A DNA stretch of 64,000 bases from Alisma plantago-aquatica (taxonomy: Eukaryota > Streptophyta > Magnoliopsida > Alismatales > Alismataceae): assembly GCA_963693085.1 (NCBI GenBank), contig OY856412.1, positions 1,125,190,744 through 1,125,254,743 of the forward strand. Direction: 5' to 3'. The translations under genes and the position numbers were made by a program. Shown here piece by piece: positions 49,545-61,059 of this stretch. Each line of letters opens with the position of its first letter. Position 1 is the stretch's first letter. The notes under the pieces were generated by a model. That model was not told the origin of the DNA and made no database searches. It saw nothing but the letters and a program-made list of their open reading frames with translations.

Positions 49545-49652
49545 AGATACTATTTATTTTATGGTGGAGAATCATTTGTTTCGATTTTGGGTTTCAATAG
49601 ATACTATTTATTTTATGGTGGAGAATCATTTGTTTCGATTTTGGGTTTCAAA
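49545..49652 (+). repeat. 54-bp perfect tandem duplication
   Basis: AGATACTATTTATTTTATGG starts at 49545 and 49599, and the 54-bp units appear identical. A weaker relative (TTTGGAGTTTTATTTTGGATTTCAAA) follows near 49790. The unit is a multiple of three and leaves the local short frame open. Confidence 0.9.
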
Positions 49653-49849
49653 TGAGTAACGTGGCAAATTGGAGGTTTGCCAAGTGTATACTCAGCATTT
49701 GTCAATTCGAGGTTTGCTATGCAGAACCATTTTAGAACTCAAAACAAAACCCAAACAACCTATTTTATTTGTTATACCGTGGTAGATAGTTTGGAGTTTT
49801 ATTTTGGATTTCAAAATATTGTCCACTTAGTCCAGTGGGTCCTTGCACT

Positions 49850-50226
49850 GTACTATGATTGTCGGTCAGTCAGCGGGAGTCCCAAGAGGGAAGTGACTAC
49901 ACCCAGGTCCCAGCTCACGAAAAGACAAACCTCAGGTGCTTTAGGAGCCAGTCGTTTGGGTCGCGTCCGCGCTCGGCCGAAGCCGACGGCCGTTTTGTGT
50001 CGTCTCCGGTGGCTATGAGGCGACGGAGCGGAGACTGTTGCCTGTAGCTGTACGTGTTTTATTATAAACCGTCGCCCATATCGCATCACTACCAGCCTAC
50101 CCATTACTGTACCTGCTTCCTCCAGAGTGCATCGGAGAAACCGATAGTTTGTCTCGTTCTTGCCGACGTCCATGGGCCCAGCGGCGACGCAAGAGAACGG
50201 AACATGACGACGACTTGAACTTTATT
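49850..50226 (-). other. CpG-rich island, left part, with candidate first exon
   Basis: This stretch is GC- and CpG-rich in sharp contrast to the surrounding AT-rich DNA. On the minus strand an ATG in a good context (CCCATGG, about 50171-50173) opens MDVGKNETNYRFLRCTLEEA. A plausible splice donor GCAG|GTACAGTAA follows near 50110-50122. I do not recognise the protein. It could be the first exon of a former host gene whose promoter side (50571-50790) was separated by the MITE. It could equally be a captured gene fragment. No downstream exon could be supported. Confidence 0.25.
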
Positions 50227-50570
50227 GGGCACGTTTGGTTTGCTGGATTTTTAAAAATCTTGTATTTATGTCATCTTGTATTTGTAAAATACTGCATTGT
50301 CAAAATTCCGCAAACACAAATTTTATGTTTGGTTTCCCGAATTTATAAAATACATGATTTAATTTTTTTTTGATCTATGAGTCAGTCACATCTGAATTTT
50401 AACGTCCGGGAGAATTTTGATAAAAACCGAAATGTGAGATTCCTTATTATGTTCGGAAATCCCGAAATTAGTCCCGTTTTCAGAATCATATAAACCAAAC
50501 ATAACTTTATGCAAATAAATGCTAAAATACAATCTAGTACACGGCAAAATCTCAAAAATCAAACATGCCC
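50227..50570. mobile_element. MITE-like element, 344 bp
   Basis: The ends are GGGCACGTTTGGTTT and the complement of GGGCATGTTTGATTT, two mismatches in 15. The inside is AT-rich, non-coding, and continues as an imperfect long inverted repeat. The sequence of the ends resembles PIF/Harbinger-type MITEs. I could not find a clean TTA target duplication (flanks ATT and AAA), so the superfamily is uncertain. Confidence 0.65.
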
Positions 50571-50970
50571 AAAAATAACAAAACTCAAGCAAGTCTGAGT
50601 TTTACTCGACAGAACCCCGGAGGCCGGATCCGGCGAGAGCGGAATAGGGTCCGGACGGGCCCCTGGGAGGTTCACGTGGGGAGGAGAAAGAGGCCACCTG
50701 CAGGAGATCTCACTCTGTTCCAGTCCAGAGATCCGGCGCGCAAAAGCGAGACAGGAGCTGGTAAAAAGCGAACCACAGATTAAAGTATCCCAAATCTTGT
50801 GGGACTAATGACGGGTTAGGCAATGGTCCCCTTTGTAAATCATTTATTTATCTTTTACGGCATCTGTTTTTAAAAATTTCAATAACCTTTTTAGTGGAGG
50901 AGGAAAAAGGGGACGTGCATCCACGCGCTTGCTTGCTGCCACCCACTCGGATGGCAATCATGGTATCACT
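50571..50970 (-). other. CpG-rich island, right part
   Basis: This has the same GC- and CpG-rich composition as 49850-50226, seen mainly at 50610-50760 and 50910-50955. On the minus strand it would lie upstream of the candidate exon. It includes pyrimidine-rich tracts as in plant 5' untranslated regions, but no TATA box I would trust. Its protein-coding potential is unclear. Confidence 0.25.
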
Positions 50971-52380
50971 AAGATAATGCCACAAATGATAAGTTAAATT
51001 TTGAACAGCCTGCTGTTATTAACGTCTGGCAGTAGGCCTTTCCAGATTGAAAGGCAAGACAACTTGGAATTTTACATGAGTAGAACACCGTGGGATATTC
51101 TTTTCCTAACTACTAGTCGCTAATGTGCAGCCCGAAAAGCCATCGTTAGAGTCATAAGAAAAAATCAACTTTATGCTATATAATCATGCAAGGACACGTT
51201 TCACATTCCTTTGGTCATTACAACTTGCTGGAACGCCGACGAGTTTATAATTAGAACAGGGAGAGAGAAACACCATTACTGTACTTATCTATTCGTCCTA
51301 TAAATTCGCTTTGGTCATTACTGTACACAATACAAGATCTAATACCGGTTCTAACGAAATTCCAAATTCCAATAGCATTGATGCTTATAATACAACAAGA
51401 GCAATCGATTTTTAAGGAGGAAGACATCAATGATTCAAGGGTATAGTACGGAAATATAATGAACAAAATACTGCAATGTAAACTACGGAAAGGAACAACC
51501 GTAAAATGAAAACCAAATGAAAACGTAATAAAGTTGTATATTGGAATGAATTTACATTGAAAGAAATTTGTTGGGGTCGAGCCAAAGAACCACAAGAAAT
51601 ATTTGTAGGCATATGAAGTGGTCTGCTAAACTTGCGTAACATAGGGTTCACTGAAATTACGATGGTATACCTACGACTGCCAGATGGTTTTCAAAAATGG
51701 AAGAAAGTTGTCATTCAGTTGAAACCAATTTTTATATTTTGTGAAATCTTAGATCATGAGTTGTTGAGTAGACATCCTTTAGAGAATATAAATGAAACAA
51801 CAAATGTAGAATACAACACAGTTCATATGCTGAATAAAATTATATTACGTACAGAAATAACCAAGTCGTATATTACTACAAAGGCAACGATAAATTACCT
51901 TCATAAGCACATTATAGATCAAATCGTCAGTTTTTGAGCGACGATAATGGAAAAAGCATGTCAAATCATGAAACGATATGGACCCTCTACATACTCCTTT
52001 GAGAGGCCAACCTATACTAAATGACTCAGTCCACATTAGCTCGGGCGTGTGATCCACTTTCTCTTTGTCGACCTCCTTGACGTGTGCATGGCTGATCCTA
52101 CTTACGTGAGCCTAGAGAAAAATCACACTACGGAAGTCCCTGGCATATAAGTGATGCGGAGGGTGAGAAAAATGGGAAGACAGACCCTGTTGTAACGAGA
52201 AGGTATATATGGAGTAGTGATATTCGTGGTTGCTTGCCGGCAATACATCTTATTGGTATATATAGTGATGTTGATGACTGTGGGGAAGGTGGTCTCGCTA
52301 CAGGTTGTGATGTTAGATCCAAATATAATAAAAGAATGATACAGACAATGATTACTTAGCAAAAATAAATAGATAGTATA
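50971..52380. other. Unassigned sequence
   Basis: Frames of up to 114 codons (51595-51251 minus) and 101 codons (51632-51937 plus) overlap each other and show no recognisable motif. I see no terminal repeats. Possibly an old transposon or an intergenic region. Confidence 0.3.
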
Positions 52381-52620
52381 AAGCTCACAAAATTGTTCGA
52401 CGGTGAAATCTCTTAATTGATTATCAGGCTGCAGCAATGTGGCACAAACGAAAGTGTTCTGAAGAGTAGAAGAGCAGCCATAGACATCCAAAACAGCAGA
52501 AAGCTAAAAAAATTGATCGATGGTGAAATCTCCTAATTGAGTACGTACCCAGGCTGTAACAATGTGGCACAGACGAAAGTTTTTTGAAGAGTTGAAAAAC
52601 AGCCGTAGCATCTAAGTTAT
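52381..52620. repeat. 120-125 bp tandem duplication
   Basis: The block with GGTGAAATCTC, CAATGTGGCAC and ACGAAAGT...TGAAGAGT occurs twice (GGTGAAATC at 52402 and 52522) with scattered substitutions and small indels. Confidence 0.85.
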
Positions 52621-52923
52621 CGAACACATTCAAAACAACATATGGATGGTGCCCAAAACAGAGACTAGGAGTACTATTCTTGTTACGCCTTTTGGCAGAT
52701 CGTGGCGGCGGTGACAAATTTAAACAATGAAAAGGTTTGGGTAGGAAGGTAAGGAAGAGTATGGAGTTGTTGGGATAACAGCAGGCTTGCTGCGGAGACA
52801 TTAGGTTAATGAGGAGTACAACTGAAAATGATGGGAAGAATTCCGGAATCTGTAGGATAACAGACGGAATGAGACACTGCTGGGAGGGATGATGGGTTAA
52901 CGAAAAGTCCAACATTTCCAAGA

Positions 52924-53258
52924 CTAGTTATAACACACGTGCACATGCACGTGCCCCATTGAACGTGTTTATTTTACATTAAATATTTAAAAAATAAAAT
53001 TTGTCAAAATAATAATTGTACTTCTCGTAACTGTTTCGTAGAACATTTGAAAATACGTTATTTATTAACTCCGAAATGCACATTTAAAGGAAGAATTGTG
53101 ACGGAGAAGTTGAGAGGTTTGCGGCAACTGACTTTATCATTAAAAGAAAAATAAAATAAAACATAGTAGATATAAAAAAAAAAGTTGAGAAAAATTGTGA
53201 GAAGAGAGATAATCAAGGAGAGTGTAGCGTGAACTCGCTCTTTTTATAGTAGTATAGA
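52924..53258 (-). mobile_element. Short non-autonomous Helitron, 335 bp
   Basis: On the minus strand the element begins TCTATACTACTATAAAAAG, the common plant Helitron 5' terminus, preceded by A. It ends with a hairpin of 8-bp arms (CACGTGCA / TGCACGTG, 52935-52952), ten bases, then CTAG, followed by T. TC start, hairpin, CTAG end and insertion between A and T are the four diagnostic features. The interior has no Rep/helicase, so a distant autonomous Helitron would be needed. Confidence 0.88.
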
Positions 53259-53586
53259 TATAAAGATGACAGACGAGTAGTAGTGTTTAGATTGATAGAA
53301 TAGTAGATTATATTTTTACTTGTACAACCAAATAGGCGTTTAGGTGGAAAGTTAGCAAGGGTTGTTAATGATCATGAAGCTTATGTCACTTAGCTCTGCA
53401 ATGCCAATCATTCTAAAATAAAAAGTATTAGAGGCAGAAAGAAAAAATAACGACAGTGAAATTAGGGACCTCGTGTAAGTGAAGGATATATAATAAAGAT
53501 ATTTGAACATTATGGGATGTGGTCCATGTTGTGGGATATGGTTGGCATCTAAGTATTGGTGAATTGTGGGGATAACACCTACAAGG

Positions 53587-53680
53587 TTCTTCATTTCTGT
53601 CTTACTTTCTTCAATCCAAAAAGTGGAGAAAGTTTCTTCATTTTTGTCTTACTTTCTTCTATCCAAAAAGTGGAGAACCA
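53587..53680. repeat. 47-bp tandem duplication
   Basis: TTCTTCATTT(C/T)TGTCTTAC starts at 53587 and 53634. The two 47-bp units differ at about three positions. The stretch from here to 53958 is otherwise featureless. Confidence 0.85.
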
Positions 53681-54479
53681 TATGAGATAGCCACCTGAAC
53701 CTTTTTAAAATGCAAGAGTCTTGTAGGGTGGCAATATATACGGTGTACACTACAAGAGTTCTAACAACGCGGAGTGGGTTAAACCGAGAAGGGGTTTGGA
53801 TCATACATATGTTTTAATAAATTAGTTAGTATTATTTATTATACATCCTATTAGTATCGAAGGCACTTAGTGGAGTTTCATAAGTTGATTGATTGATCAA
53901 CAACTAAGAACACATAAGAAAAGCATAAAAAGAGTTTTTTTGTACTAAAAGCTGCAAATGTAAGGATCCTAACCGCTTTTTTTAATGACCGGGAACCCCT
54001 GTTCAGAGTTGACCATTTTATGACCCGTCCTGATAAGGTAAACTCGGGGACCCCGACAAGACCGCAAGGTTGGCAATCTATTTAAGCCACATCGTTGACT
54101 AGCCGAGTAAGGCCCCTAACCTTACGTTATACATACATTTAATTATCTAGTTTAATTGGATGCTTAGTTGTGAATTAAACTTTGGTTTATGACTTAAAAA
54201 TCAGTTGATAATGTTGTGTTTAAAATTTTGAATCAAATCAAACTTTATTTGTTTAAGCTATACGATTTTCTGTGATTTGTGGACTTCTGAGAAATGTACC
54301 TATTCTTGGGTGATTTAGAACTAATCTTAACACTTGCATAATCTGATAAATGGTGGTTTTAACAAGCTTGTAAAATCTTTTCACCTTTGGATACTTTTGA
54401 ACTTTGATTTCACGGGATTTATATATGTATAAGTTGGTTAGTAGCAATGCTAGAGTTTCCATAGGTTGAAGGCTCAATG

Positions 54480-54830
54480 GTCGATGGTTTCTGCTATCTC
54501 ATCGGGGATGAGTGTTTTGAGATAGAAACATCATCGGGCCGACGGTGGTGTGCTTCTTTATAGTCAATTGATGACCATCAAACCAATTAGTTTTGGGTGA
54601 GCTGGTACCTCTTGTCATTCGTCATGGTCTGACAATAGAGTGGCAGATGTTCAACTAGTTGTACGCAGGTCGACGAAGACCTTGTCAGCCCGTTGGTCGA
54701 GAAATCATTCATTGTCACTCGATGAGGTCGCTGACTAACTGACCTAAAGGATCTCGTCGATCGACAAACTTTTGGTGCTCAACTAGTTTCTTTGGTCAAC
54801 GAAGCCTCCATTAGACATCGACCGATGGAT
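54480..54830. repeat. GGTCGA/CCGATGG-type motifs upstream of gypsy TATA
   Basis: Short CG-containing motifs recur on both strands: GGTCGATGG (54480), GGGCCGACGG (54537), GGTCGACGAAG (54668), GTCGATCGAC (54754) and CGACCGATGG (54818). The array ends about 85 bp before the TATA box. The elements at 1451-8428 and 9889-12134 have comparable arrays in the same place. Confidence 0.5.
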
Positions 54831-54910
54831 TTTTGAAGTCTAGCCTGATAAGTATTATAGTCCCTTGTGATTGAAGTAAAACCAGTTCTTAGACCCATCA
54901 ACACCCCACC

Positions 54911-54920
54911 TATATAAATA
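54911..54920 (+). promoter_or_regulatory. TATA box of gypsy LTR
   Basis: TATATAAATA followed by CCCC and a CTCTCTCTCTAT leader, which is typical of a plant LTR promoter. Confidence 0.65.
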
Positions 54921-56980
54921 CCCCTTTGCTCTCTCTCTATCTCCCTCTTCTCATCTTTTACAAATCCTTTGATACGGAATAGAGATTGCCCAAAACCCAT
55001 CAACGGTCGATGACTGTATGGTTCGTGGATGCATGCTAGAGATTGAGCTTTCCTTGGACTGATATGAGCCTTTCCGATCGAGTTTTGGTGGATCAAGCAA
55101 GGTGCTTTGTTGCTAATTTAGAGTTTCCCCTCTTAAACTTTGATTTTTTCTCTAGCAAAGTAAGTGATATAACACTAAAGTTATTTCGTACCTACATTCT
55201 ACATGTATGCCTTTAATCTCACTCTAGAAATTCTTAAAATGTGATCTTCTTAAGCACTATTTTATAAAGCAAGTTGACGATATGAGTTATTAAGTATTAT
55301 TTAGACTTTATGAACTATTTCTGCTATAAAGTGAACATTTTTTTTTAATATGCTAGGTCTGATTTTGAAATATAAGTGTATGACTCCTAAAAATGATATA
55401 CATGTGATGTTTTGGTATCCAAAGAACAAAAATCAGACCCATGTATCATTCCTTAATATATGTTGGTTATCTTATGTAAATTTTAGGATATGTAGTCATT
55501 GTTATGGTGTTGAAATGATGGTTGATTTAAATCCTAGTACTGAAGGTAGCTCATCCATAATGAGTTTTGAGCATATGATCACCTATTTATTAGAAATATC
55601 ATACCCGTACATCTGTTGGATTTTTCTAATAAAATTTTGGGTGTTGTCTTACTTATGACTTACCAAGAGCTTTGCAAAATTTTGGTGTTGGTGATATTGC
55701 TACATGAATTGTTTACTATTTTGGTTATAGTGATGATTTGGGCTTTATATGCCTTGGTTTGTGGTCTTATTCTCTTTACGACCAAATAAGGATATATATA
55801 CCTTGATCGAGTGATGTGAGACTATTTTATACGTTCTATATCTTCTAAATATGCAATCTCCAAATAATTTTGTAAGAATATCTTAGGTGTTTGTGTGTAA
55901 CTTAACCAATGTAGTTAAAAATATTTCACTAAGTTATGTAATTAAGTGTAACCTTAATCATGTAGTGCCCTAAAACTATAGGACTATCTCAGTCTCATAA
56001 CTTGTTGGATAGTGAAACAAGTAATCCTAAAGGAGCTCGATATAATATATTGTTGAGTATAAGCAGGTACAGGGAGGGTATATCTATGTCATCCTAATTT
56101 CAAGATACTAGAGAGCGGTTGAGGCCGTGTCTCGATTCTATATGCGATTGAGAATGACTATGGTTGTAACTGAGATTTGAGGGTTTATACTCTGGAATAT
56201 GGTGTCATTGCATGGGTATCCAGGATAAACTAGGCTCTTTTAGTATCTAGGTCAACGTGACACTACGATTGTCACTGGTACTGGATGAGGGGAAGAGATC
56301 TTTAAGATTTTTCTCTTCTTAGATCTTATATGGGACTGACTACAACTTCACAGTGGTTAGTAAGTTGTTTGAGTGGTACATCTCAAACTACTCATGGCTT
56401 AATAAAAGGTGTAATCTAGTAGTGTAGTATATCTATTAGGGTTGTTTGATGAATCACTTTGGATGATAATTATTATTTTGCCTTTCTTTCTAGCATTGCA
56501 TGTGATTCAAATCCTAGAAAGTGTAATTGATTGTACATGTATCTCTAACTATTCTTGATCATTTTATATAAAATGCATAGCCTTTCAACTCTATTATACT
56601 ATCTTCCTTAACTGCTTCAATTACATAATTTGCATGTAAGAGATAAATGTTATTAAAGGTTATATCATTTTGTTGGGCCATGAGTCCACCTCATGGGATT
56701 CCACACCCTTTTTAGGTGATCATTAGTGTGGTCAGACCTATGATGGTGAGGAAGCACAATTTGAAAATGAGTAGAGACAGAGGAGTTGGTTGGGCTGTGT
56801 AGAGTCCTAGAGTCCTCTATCTACTCTTAGATCTATGTAGGGTTTTTTATATATGTTGAATATTGATTCAAGATTTTGGTTGTAAGCCATGCCAGGCATG
56901 TAAATGTTTTAATTATCTCTATAACACCTTTTGTTTATAGGTTGTGACTGAGACAACTAATCTTATGTAAAGTTACTTGG

Positions 56981-57002
56981 TATGTATGTATGTATATATA
57001 TG

Positions 57003-57052
<50 letters not shown>
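56981..57052. repeat. TATG/TA/TG compound microsatellite
   Basis: (TATG)n grades into (TA)n and then about 19 TG dinucleotides (57015-57052). It begins inside what seems to be the primer binding site of the gypsy element. Confidence 0.95.
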
Positions 57053-57054
<2 letters not shown>

Positions 57055-57189
57055 GTTGGACCTCAGTGTAAATATTCCCTATGAAATGTTGAAATTTTAT
57101 TTGGCATTAATTTTGTACCTTTTGGTAATATGGTTAATTAGTGTTTGATTGATGTTTTGGTTTTGAGTTTAATCTCATTAAACCAGCAA

Positions 57190-57562
57190 CCGAGGTAGAG
57201 ATAGTAGGGTTCACAATAGCATTTTAGTAGCAGTGGCAGTGCCAGACCTCACAGACAGGGTATTCAGGACCAAGAACTAGAGGTCGAGGAAGACAACAGG
57301 AAACAACTATATTATATGCTATGATCCAACCAAACGGAGTGGTCAAACCATGAGTCATGACATGTCATATCGATTTTTTTTTCATTTTGACCTATCTGCA
57401 TCCACATATGTATCTATTTTGATTTGACCTGGGAGCACACAGTCATTCCTGACCAGGGAGGTGATAAGTAGTTGTAAATCACCTGTCTAGAATAGAGTTG
57501 ACAACCCCTTGTTACAAACCCCTTTGGTTGGTTCCATCATGTTAGGGGAAGTGTGTACATCT
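57190..57562 (+). pseudogene. Gypsy gag tail and protease N-terminus
   Basis: The plus strand encodes RGRGRQQETTILYAM, matching the Gly/Arg-rich gag end and the YVM/YAM start of the protease segment in chromoviruses. A decayed protease N-terminus follows to about 57562 (TPLVGSIM corresponds to the TPLDGSSM of the element at 33-46 kb). The zinc knuckle is gone. The gag N-terminus between the LTR and 57190 is deleted. The protease C-terminus continues at 61060 beyond a large insertion. Confidence 0.7.
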
Positions 57563-58575
57563 TGCGTTTAACATCCTCAATTTTTGGTAAATTTGAAATA
57601 TATAAATATAAGACACAATTTGAGAAACACATTCCCTAATGATAATTGATGGAATAAAATTGTTATCTACTTAGTGGTATGGGTGCAACCCATGACCCAA
57701 TTGAGGCCCATTAGACTATTTTCTTTGCAAATAGGTCCTTGTGGAACAAGTTTAAGAAATAAAAGGAATTCATGCATAAAAAAACAGTAAGGGCTTTATG
57801 AGTTGTTGGATAATAGAAATATAAGATTATGGTCAAGTTTCTAAAAGAAATAACATATGTTGTACCTTTAGATAATTAATGGAATAATTATTTGACCATG
57901 AACGGAAACACAAGTTTTGAGGCATCAAATAAAAATATATCAGTCTGACTTTCTGTATACTTGCAGATAATAACAAAACCAAGAGAATTCTGGAATTTGT
58001 GAGAAAAAAGGACTTTCCATGTGGAGTGGGTAATTAATTTAAGGATATACCAAATGAGAGAGTTTCAACTATGAAATTTATCCTAATAAATCCCAAAAAT
58101 TGGATATAAGTTGATAAAGTTATTAATGACTTATCCTCCAAATTTCATAGTGAAAAGATGTTCGTAGAGGCTTACAAAAAATTGAGAAGGGAGAGGGACA
58201 TATTTGCAATAATTGAATGTGTTTCAGTTTGGAAAGTGAATAATGATTGCCGATTGTGGCAGATGTAACATGTACCCCTCTCGGTATGTCATGCTTATCA
58301 TGACCATTAGATTCAAAATCAATGGTGTTCCCATTATCTCCTACCTCACAATAGAAAAGTGAACTTTGGTAAAGAATAATCAAGAAACTCTATAGACTCT
58401 TTCTCCCTCCACTCATAACTTTTTCTCCTATTTTTGCTCATTGGATTCCTGATAGAGGAGAAAATCTATGAATCATGACACAACAAATATCTTGCCAGAT
58501 TGGTAGAGTGCCCGAATTGATGTCCATCAAGGGAATCATGGCTACATAGGGGGAAAAAATCCTCGCAACCCCGTG

Positions 58576-58586
58576 CCTATAAAAGG
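58576..58586 (+). promoter_or_regulatory. TATA box of solo LTR
   Basis: CCTATAAAAGG on the plus strand, about 1.0 kb into the proposed LTR and followed by A/C-rich leader sequence. Confidence 0.55.
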
Positions 58587-59745
58587 CTTCCTAAAACCTC
58601 CAAGAAACACACATCATAATACAATCTTCAATTGTGTAAGAGATGCTCTGTAACCCCCTCAATTTGCCACCTTCTTCTCTAGAAACAATGGTTTCCTCTC
58701 AGTAACTCAAGAAATGGAGCCAATATCTTTGTCAAGGAGGATGGGGGCGAGTTTGTGAAGAAGTCCATAGGCTTAGAAGGGAGGAAGAAGAGCCTCACTC
58801 CCTCACCCATGAGTCTATGTCGGTTCTGTCTGTAGTTCAAAAATCATCTCATGGAGTGGCCAACCCTAACCATAAACGACAACAATGAAGGGCCAAGCGA
58901 GTTCGGCCAAGGTGGCGGTGCTCTTGGAGCCATTTCTTGGGGCTTCAATGGCCTAGAAGTGGAATTCAAACATTCAATTAACTATCCTATGGCGTTGTGT
59001 TGAGAGAATGGAGGAACAAAGGTAGAAGAGGATGACGACGAGAATTACCAGCCTACCCCAGGTCATACGCAAAAAGGGTAAGGGTATTACTGTGTTTTAA
59101 ACCCTTGCTTAGCCGCATCCACATGGGCGCGGGATGCCAGTGTGGTGTGAGCCCACAGGCTCAGGACCCAATCTCATGGCTGACTAGGTTCTTTGGATAA
59201 ATAGATTGATGCTGACATGGCTTCGCATGATTAGCCTATATACATTGATTTTGCTTTAATTATAATATTTTTTTGGTAACTTTGATTAGGATGAAACTGT
59301 ATATGAAATTGATCAGGAAAATGAGAGGAATAGGAATAAAATATACTTGAGACCTAATTCTGATCATGGTTCCAAAAGTAGGGCTAATATATGAATAAGT
59401 GGTGATTAGTAAATGGAAATCCTAGAATTGATTATTTAGGTGTTGAATACAGTAAATGCTTTTATTAATATTGTCAGCTAATATTTCTGGATATAATGAT
59501 AATCAAGATGATGATAATATTGATGATATGATAATTAGGGTTTCTAAATTGAATAATCATATATATAATGAATTAGGGTTTTGAAACTAAGAACCATAAC
59601 TTTTGATAATCTTAATGAACTTTTTAGTAGAATTCAAGAGGTTGTCTTATTCATCCCACTCTCTCCTTGTGAGCAAATTAAAATTTAGTTTACAATCACT
59701 AATCAAGAACTGAAACGTAAATGTGGTAGTACTACTACCATTACA

Positions 59746-60069
59746 GAAGTCAGTAGAAAGAAGGTCCTGAATCTCAGGAGGAGGAAGATCAAACATAGTC
59801 AATCTCCCATGGTGTTGTAGGTGGTGATTTGCTAAACTGTCAGCAAATCCATTGGTATCTTTACGAGATTACTTCACTTGCCACCATTACCTTTTTAATC
59901 TTTGAATCCTATGAATGGCCTTTGCATATCTAGGATTGAAATTTATGGGTTCATTTATCATCTTGACAGCCACTAGGGCGTCTGACTCAAAGACTACCTA
60001 GTCGAGGTTGTTTAGGTCAACAACTTCCATGGTTAGGAGCACACCAAATAGTTCTTCTTCAAGGACGTC
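59746..60069 (-). pseudogene. LINE-type RNase H fragment
   Basis: One minus-strand frame of about 108 codons with three stops reads EEELFGVLLTMEV, then VVFESDALVAVKMIN, HRIQRLKR, NGFADSLANHH and PPPEIQDLL. This is the order of the plant RVT_3/RNase H domain found at the C-terminus of LINE polyproteins: an Ala/Glu-x-x-Ala helix, FESDA with a catalytic Asp, and N..ADSLA with the last Asp. No RT is present next to it, so it is a fragment, perhaps a 5'-truncated LINE copy or a transduced piece inside the LTR. Confidence 0.75.
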
Positions 60070-61059
60070 CTCAGATCAAATACTCTTAATGAATTTTATT
60101 TGATCTAAGTGTTCATAATGAAAGTATATGATGTATATAATAATATAAATAATGTTTTACCTAAAGTTTAATATGCAATGGAACTAGGACTTGTACCCTT
60201 ATTCCTTATACACACCTGAGACAACCCTAAACCCTAGATTAGGACCTAAGTAGGTTTAACCTGAATATAATGATGGTTACACTTTAAAATTTACATATGT
60301 ACAAATTAATTGTTGAATTTCTTGGATTCCACTTAGCTTACTTGATTGGATGATATGCTTAAAGTACTGGTAGCATATACTGCATGATATCTTCATGGTT
60401 CTACAAAATGTATGTGGTTATGACTATAAATACTCATAATATCAATTGTCAGTGTTTTCTGAGGATTTCTCGAAGATGGTTGAAATAAATTGATGGACAT
60501 TTATTTACATTTTTACAATTATGATGCCACTATGAGTATCATATAAGATAAGATATCATATTTTGAACCCTAGGATTATATGTATTGAGGAGTGATGTGA
60601 CAGTGATCATGCCCAAGATATCATATCGGTCGTGGGTTAGAAATATGCAATGAAATTTGCAAGTAATTGTTTAATTATATGTTGTTATAGTACTTGCACA
60701 CTTGTACATACACTCCATGTACACAATATAGCAATATAGTAATCCACATTTTATTTAACATTGTATTAGGTGAACGCAAAATATGAAGATATCAAGACAT
60801 GATGAATAAGATGAAATCCACCAAAGACATTAAAGAAAATTAATTGAGGATTGTTAGATACTTCTCAATATGTTTTAATTCATGTAATTCCTTAGAGGAG
60901 AATCATTGTAAAACTTGTAAACAATATTTGTAAAGTGATGGAAATTATTTGTTGTTATTTATTATTTGATAAATCAATATCTTGGAAATTTTAGATAATG
61001 ACTCTCAACTTCAAGGTCCTTTCTTAATTAGGGGACACTAAAAAAGTGAGGTCATCACA

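Larger units (their letters stand above)
53959..56975 (+). repeat. Ty3/gypsy LTR (about 3.0 kb)
   Basis: The start TGTAAGGATCCTAACC resembles chromovirus LTR starts (the LTR at 42309-46528 begins TGTAAGGACCC on its own strand). A TATA box lies at 54911-54920, followed by a CT-rich leader. The proposed end is just before TTGGTATG at about 56977, which looks like the first bases of an initiator-Met primer site overrun by a microsatellite. The downstream gag and protease remnants on the same strand support a 5' LTR. The partner LTR was not found. Confidence 0.55.
57563..61059 (+). repeat. Probable solo LTR (about 3.5 kb) inserted in protease
   Basis: The two halves of one protease gene lie on either side (57558 and 61060). 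The inserted segment starts TGCGTTTAACATCC and ends GTCATCACA. A TATA-like CCTATAAAAGG is at 58576, and a GC-richer transcribed-looking block lies at 58650-59160. The flanking pentamers are CATCT and CATTC, which are similar but not identical, so the target duplication is only probable. No internal coding region of its own is present except the nested RNase H fragment. Confidence 0.55.

Noticed and set aside
50223..50573. A TTA/TAA target duplication around the MITE
   Set aside because: The flanking bases are ATT and AAA and do not match, so I did not assign the PIF/Harbinger superfamily.
52424..52921. Minus-strand frame of 165 codons next to the Helitron
   Set aside because: It spans the 120-bp tandem duplication, has no recognisable motif and an unusual Phe/Leu/Ser-rich composition. 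I could not support it as a gene.
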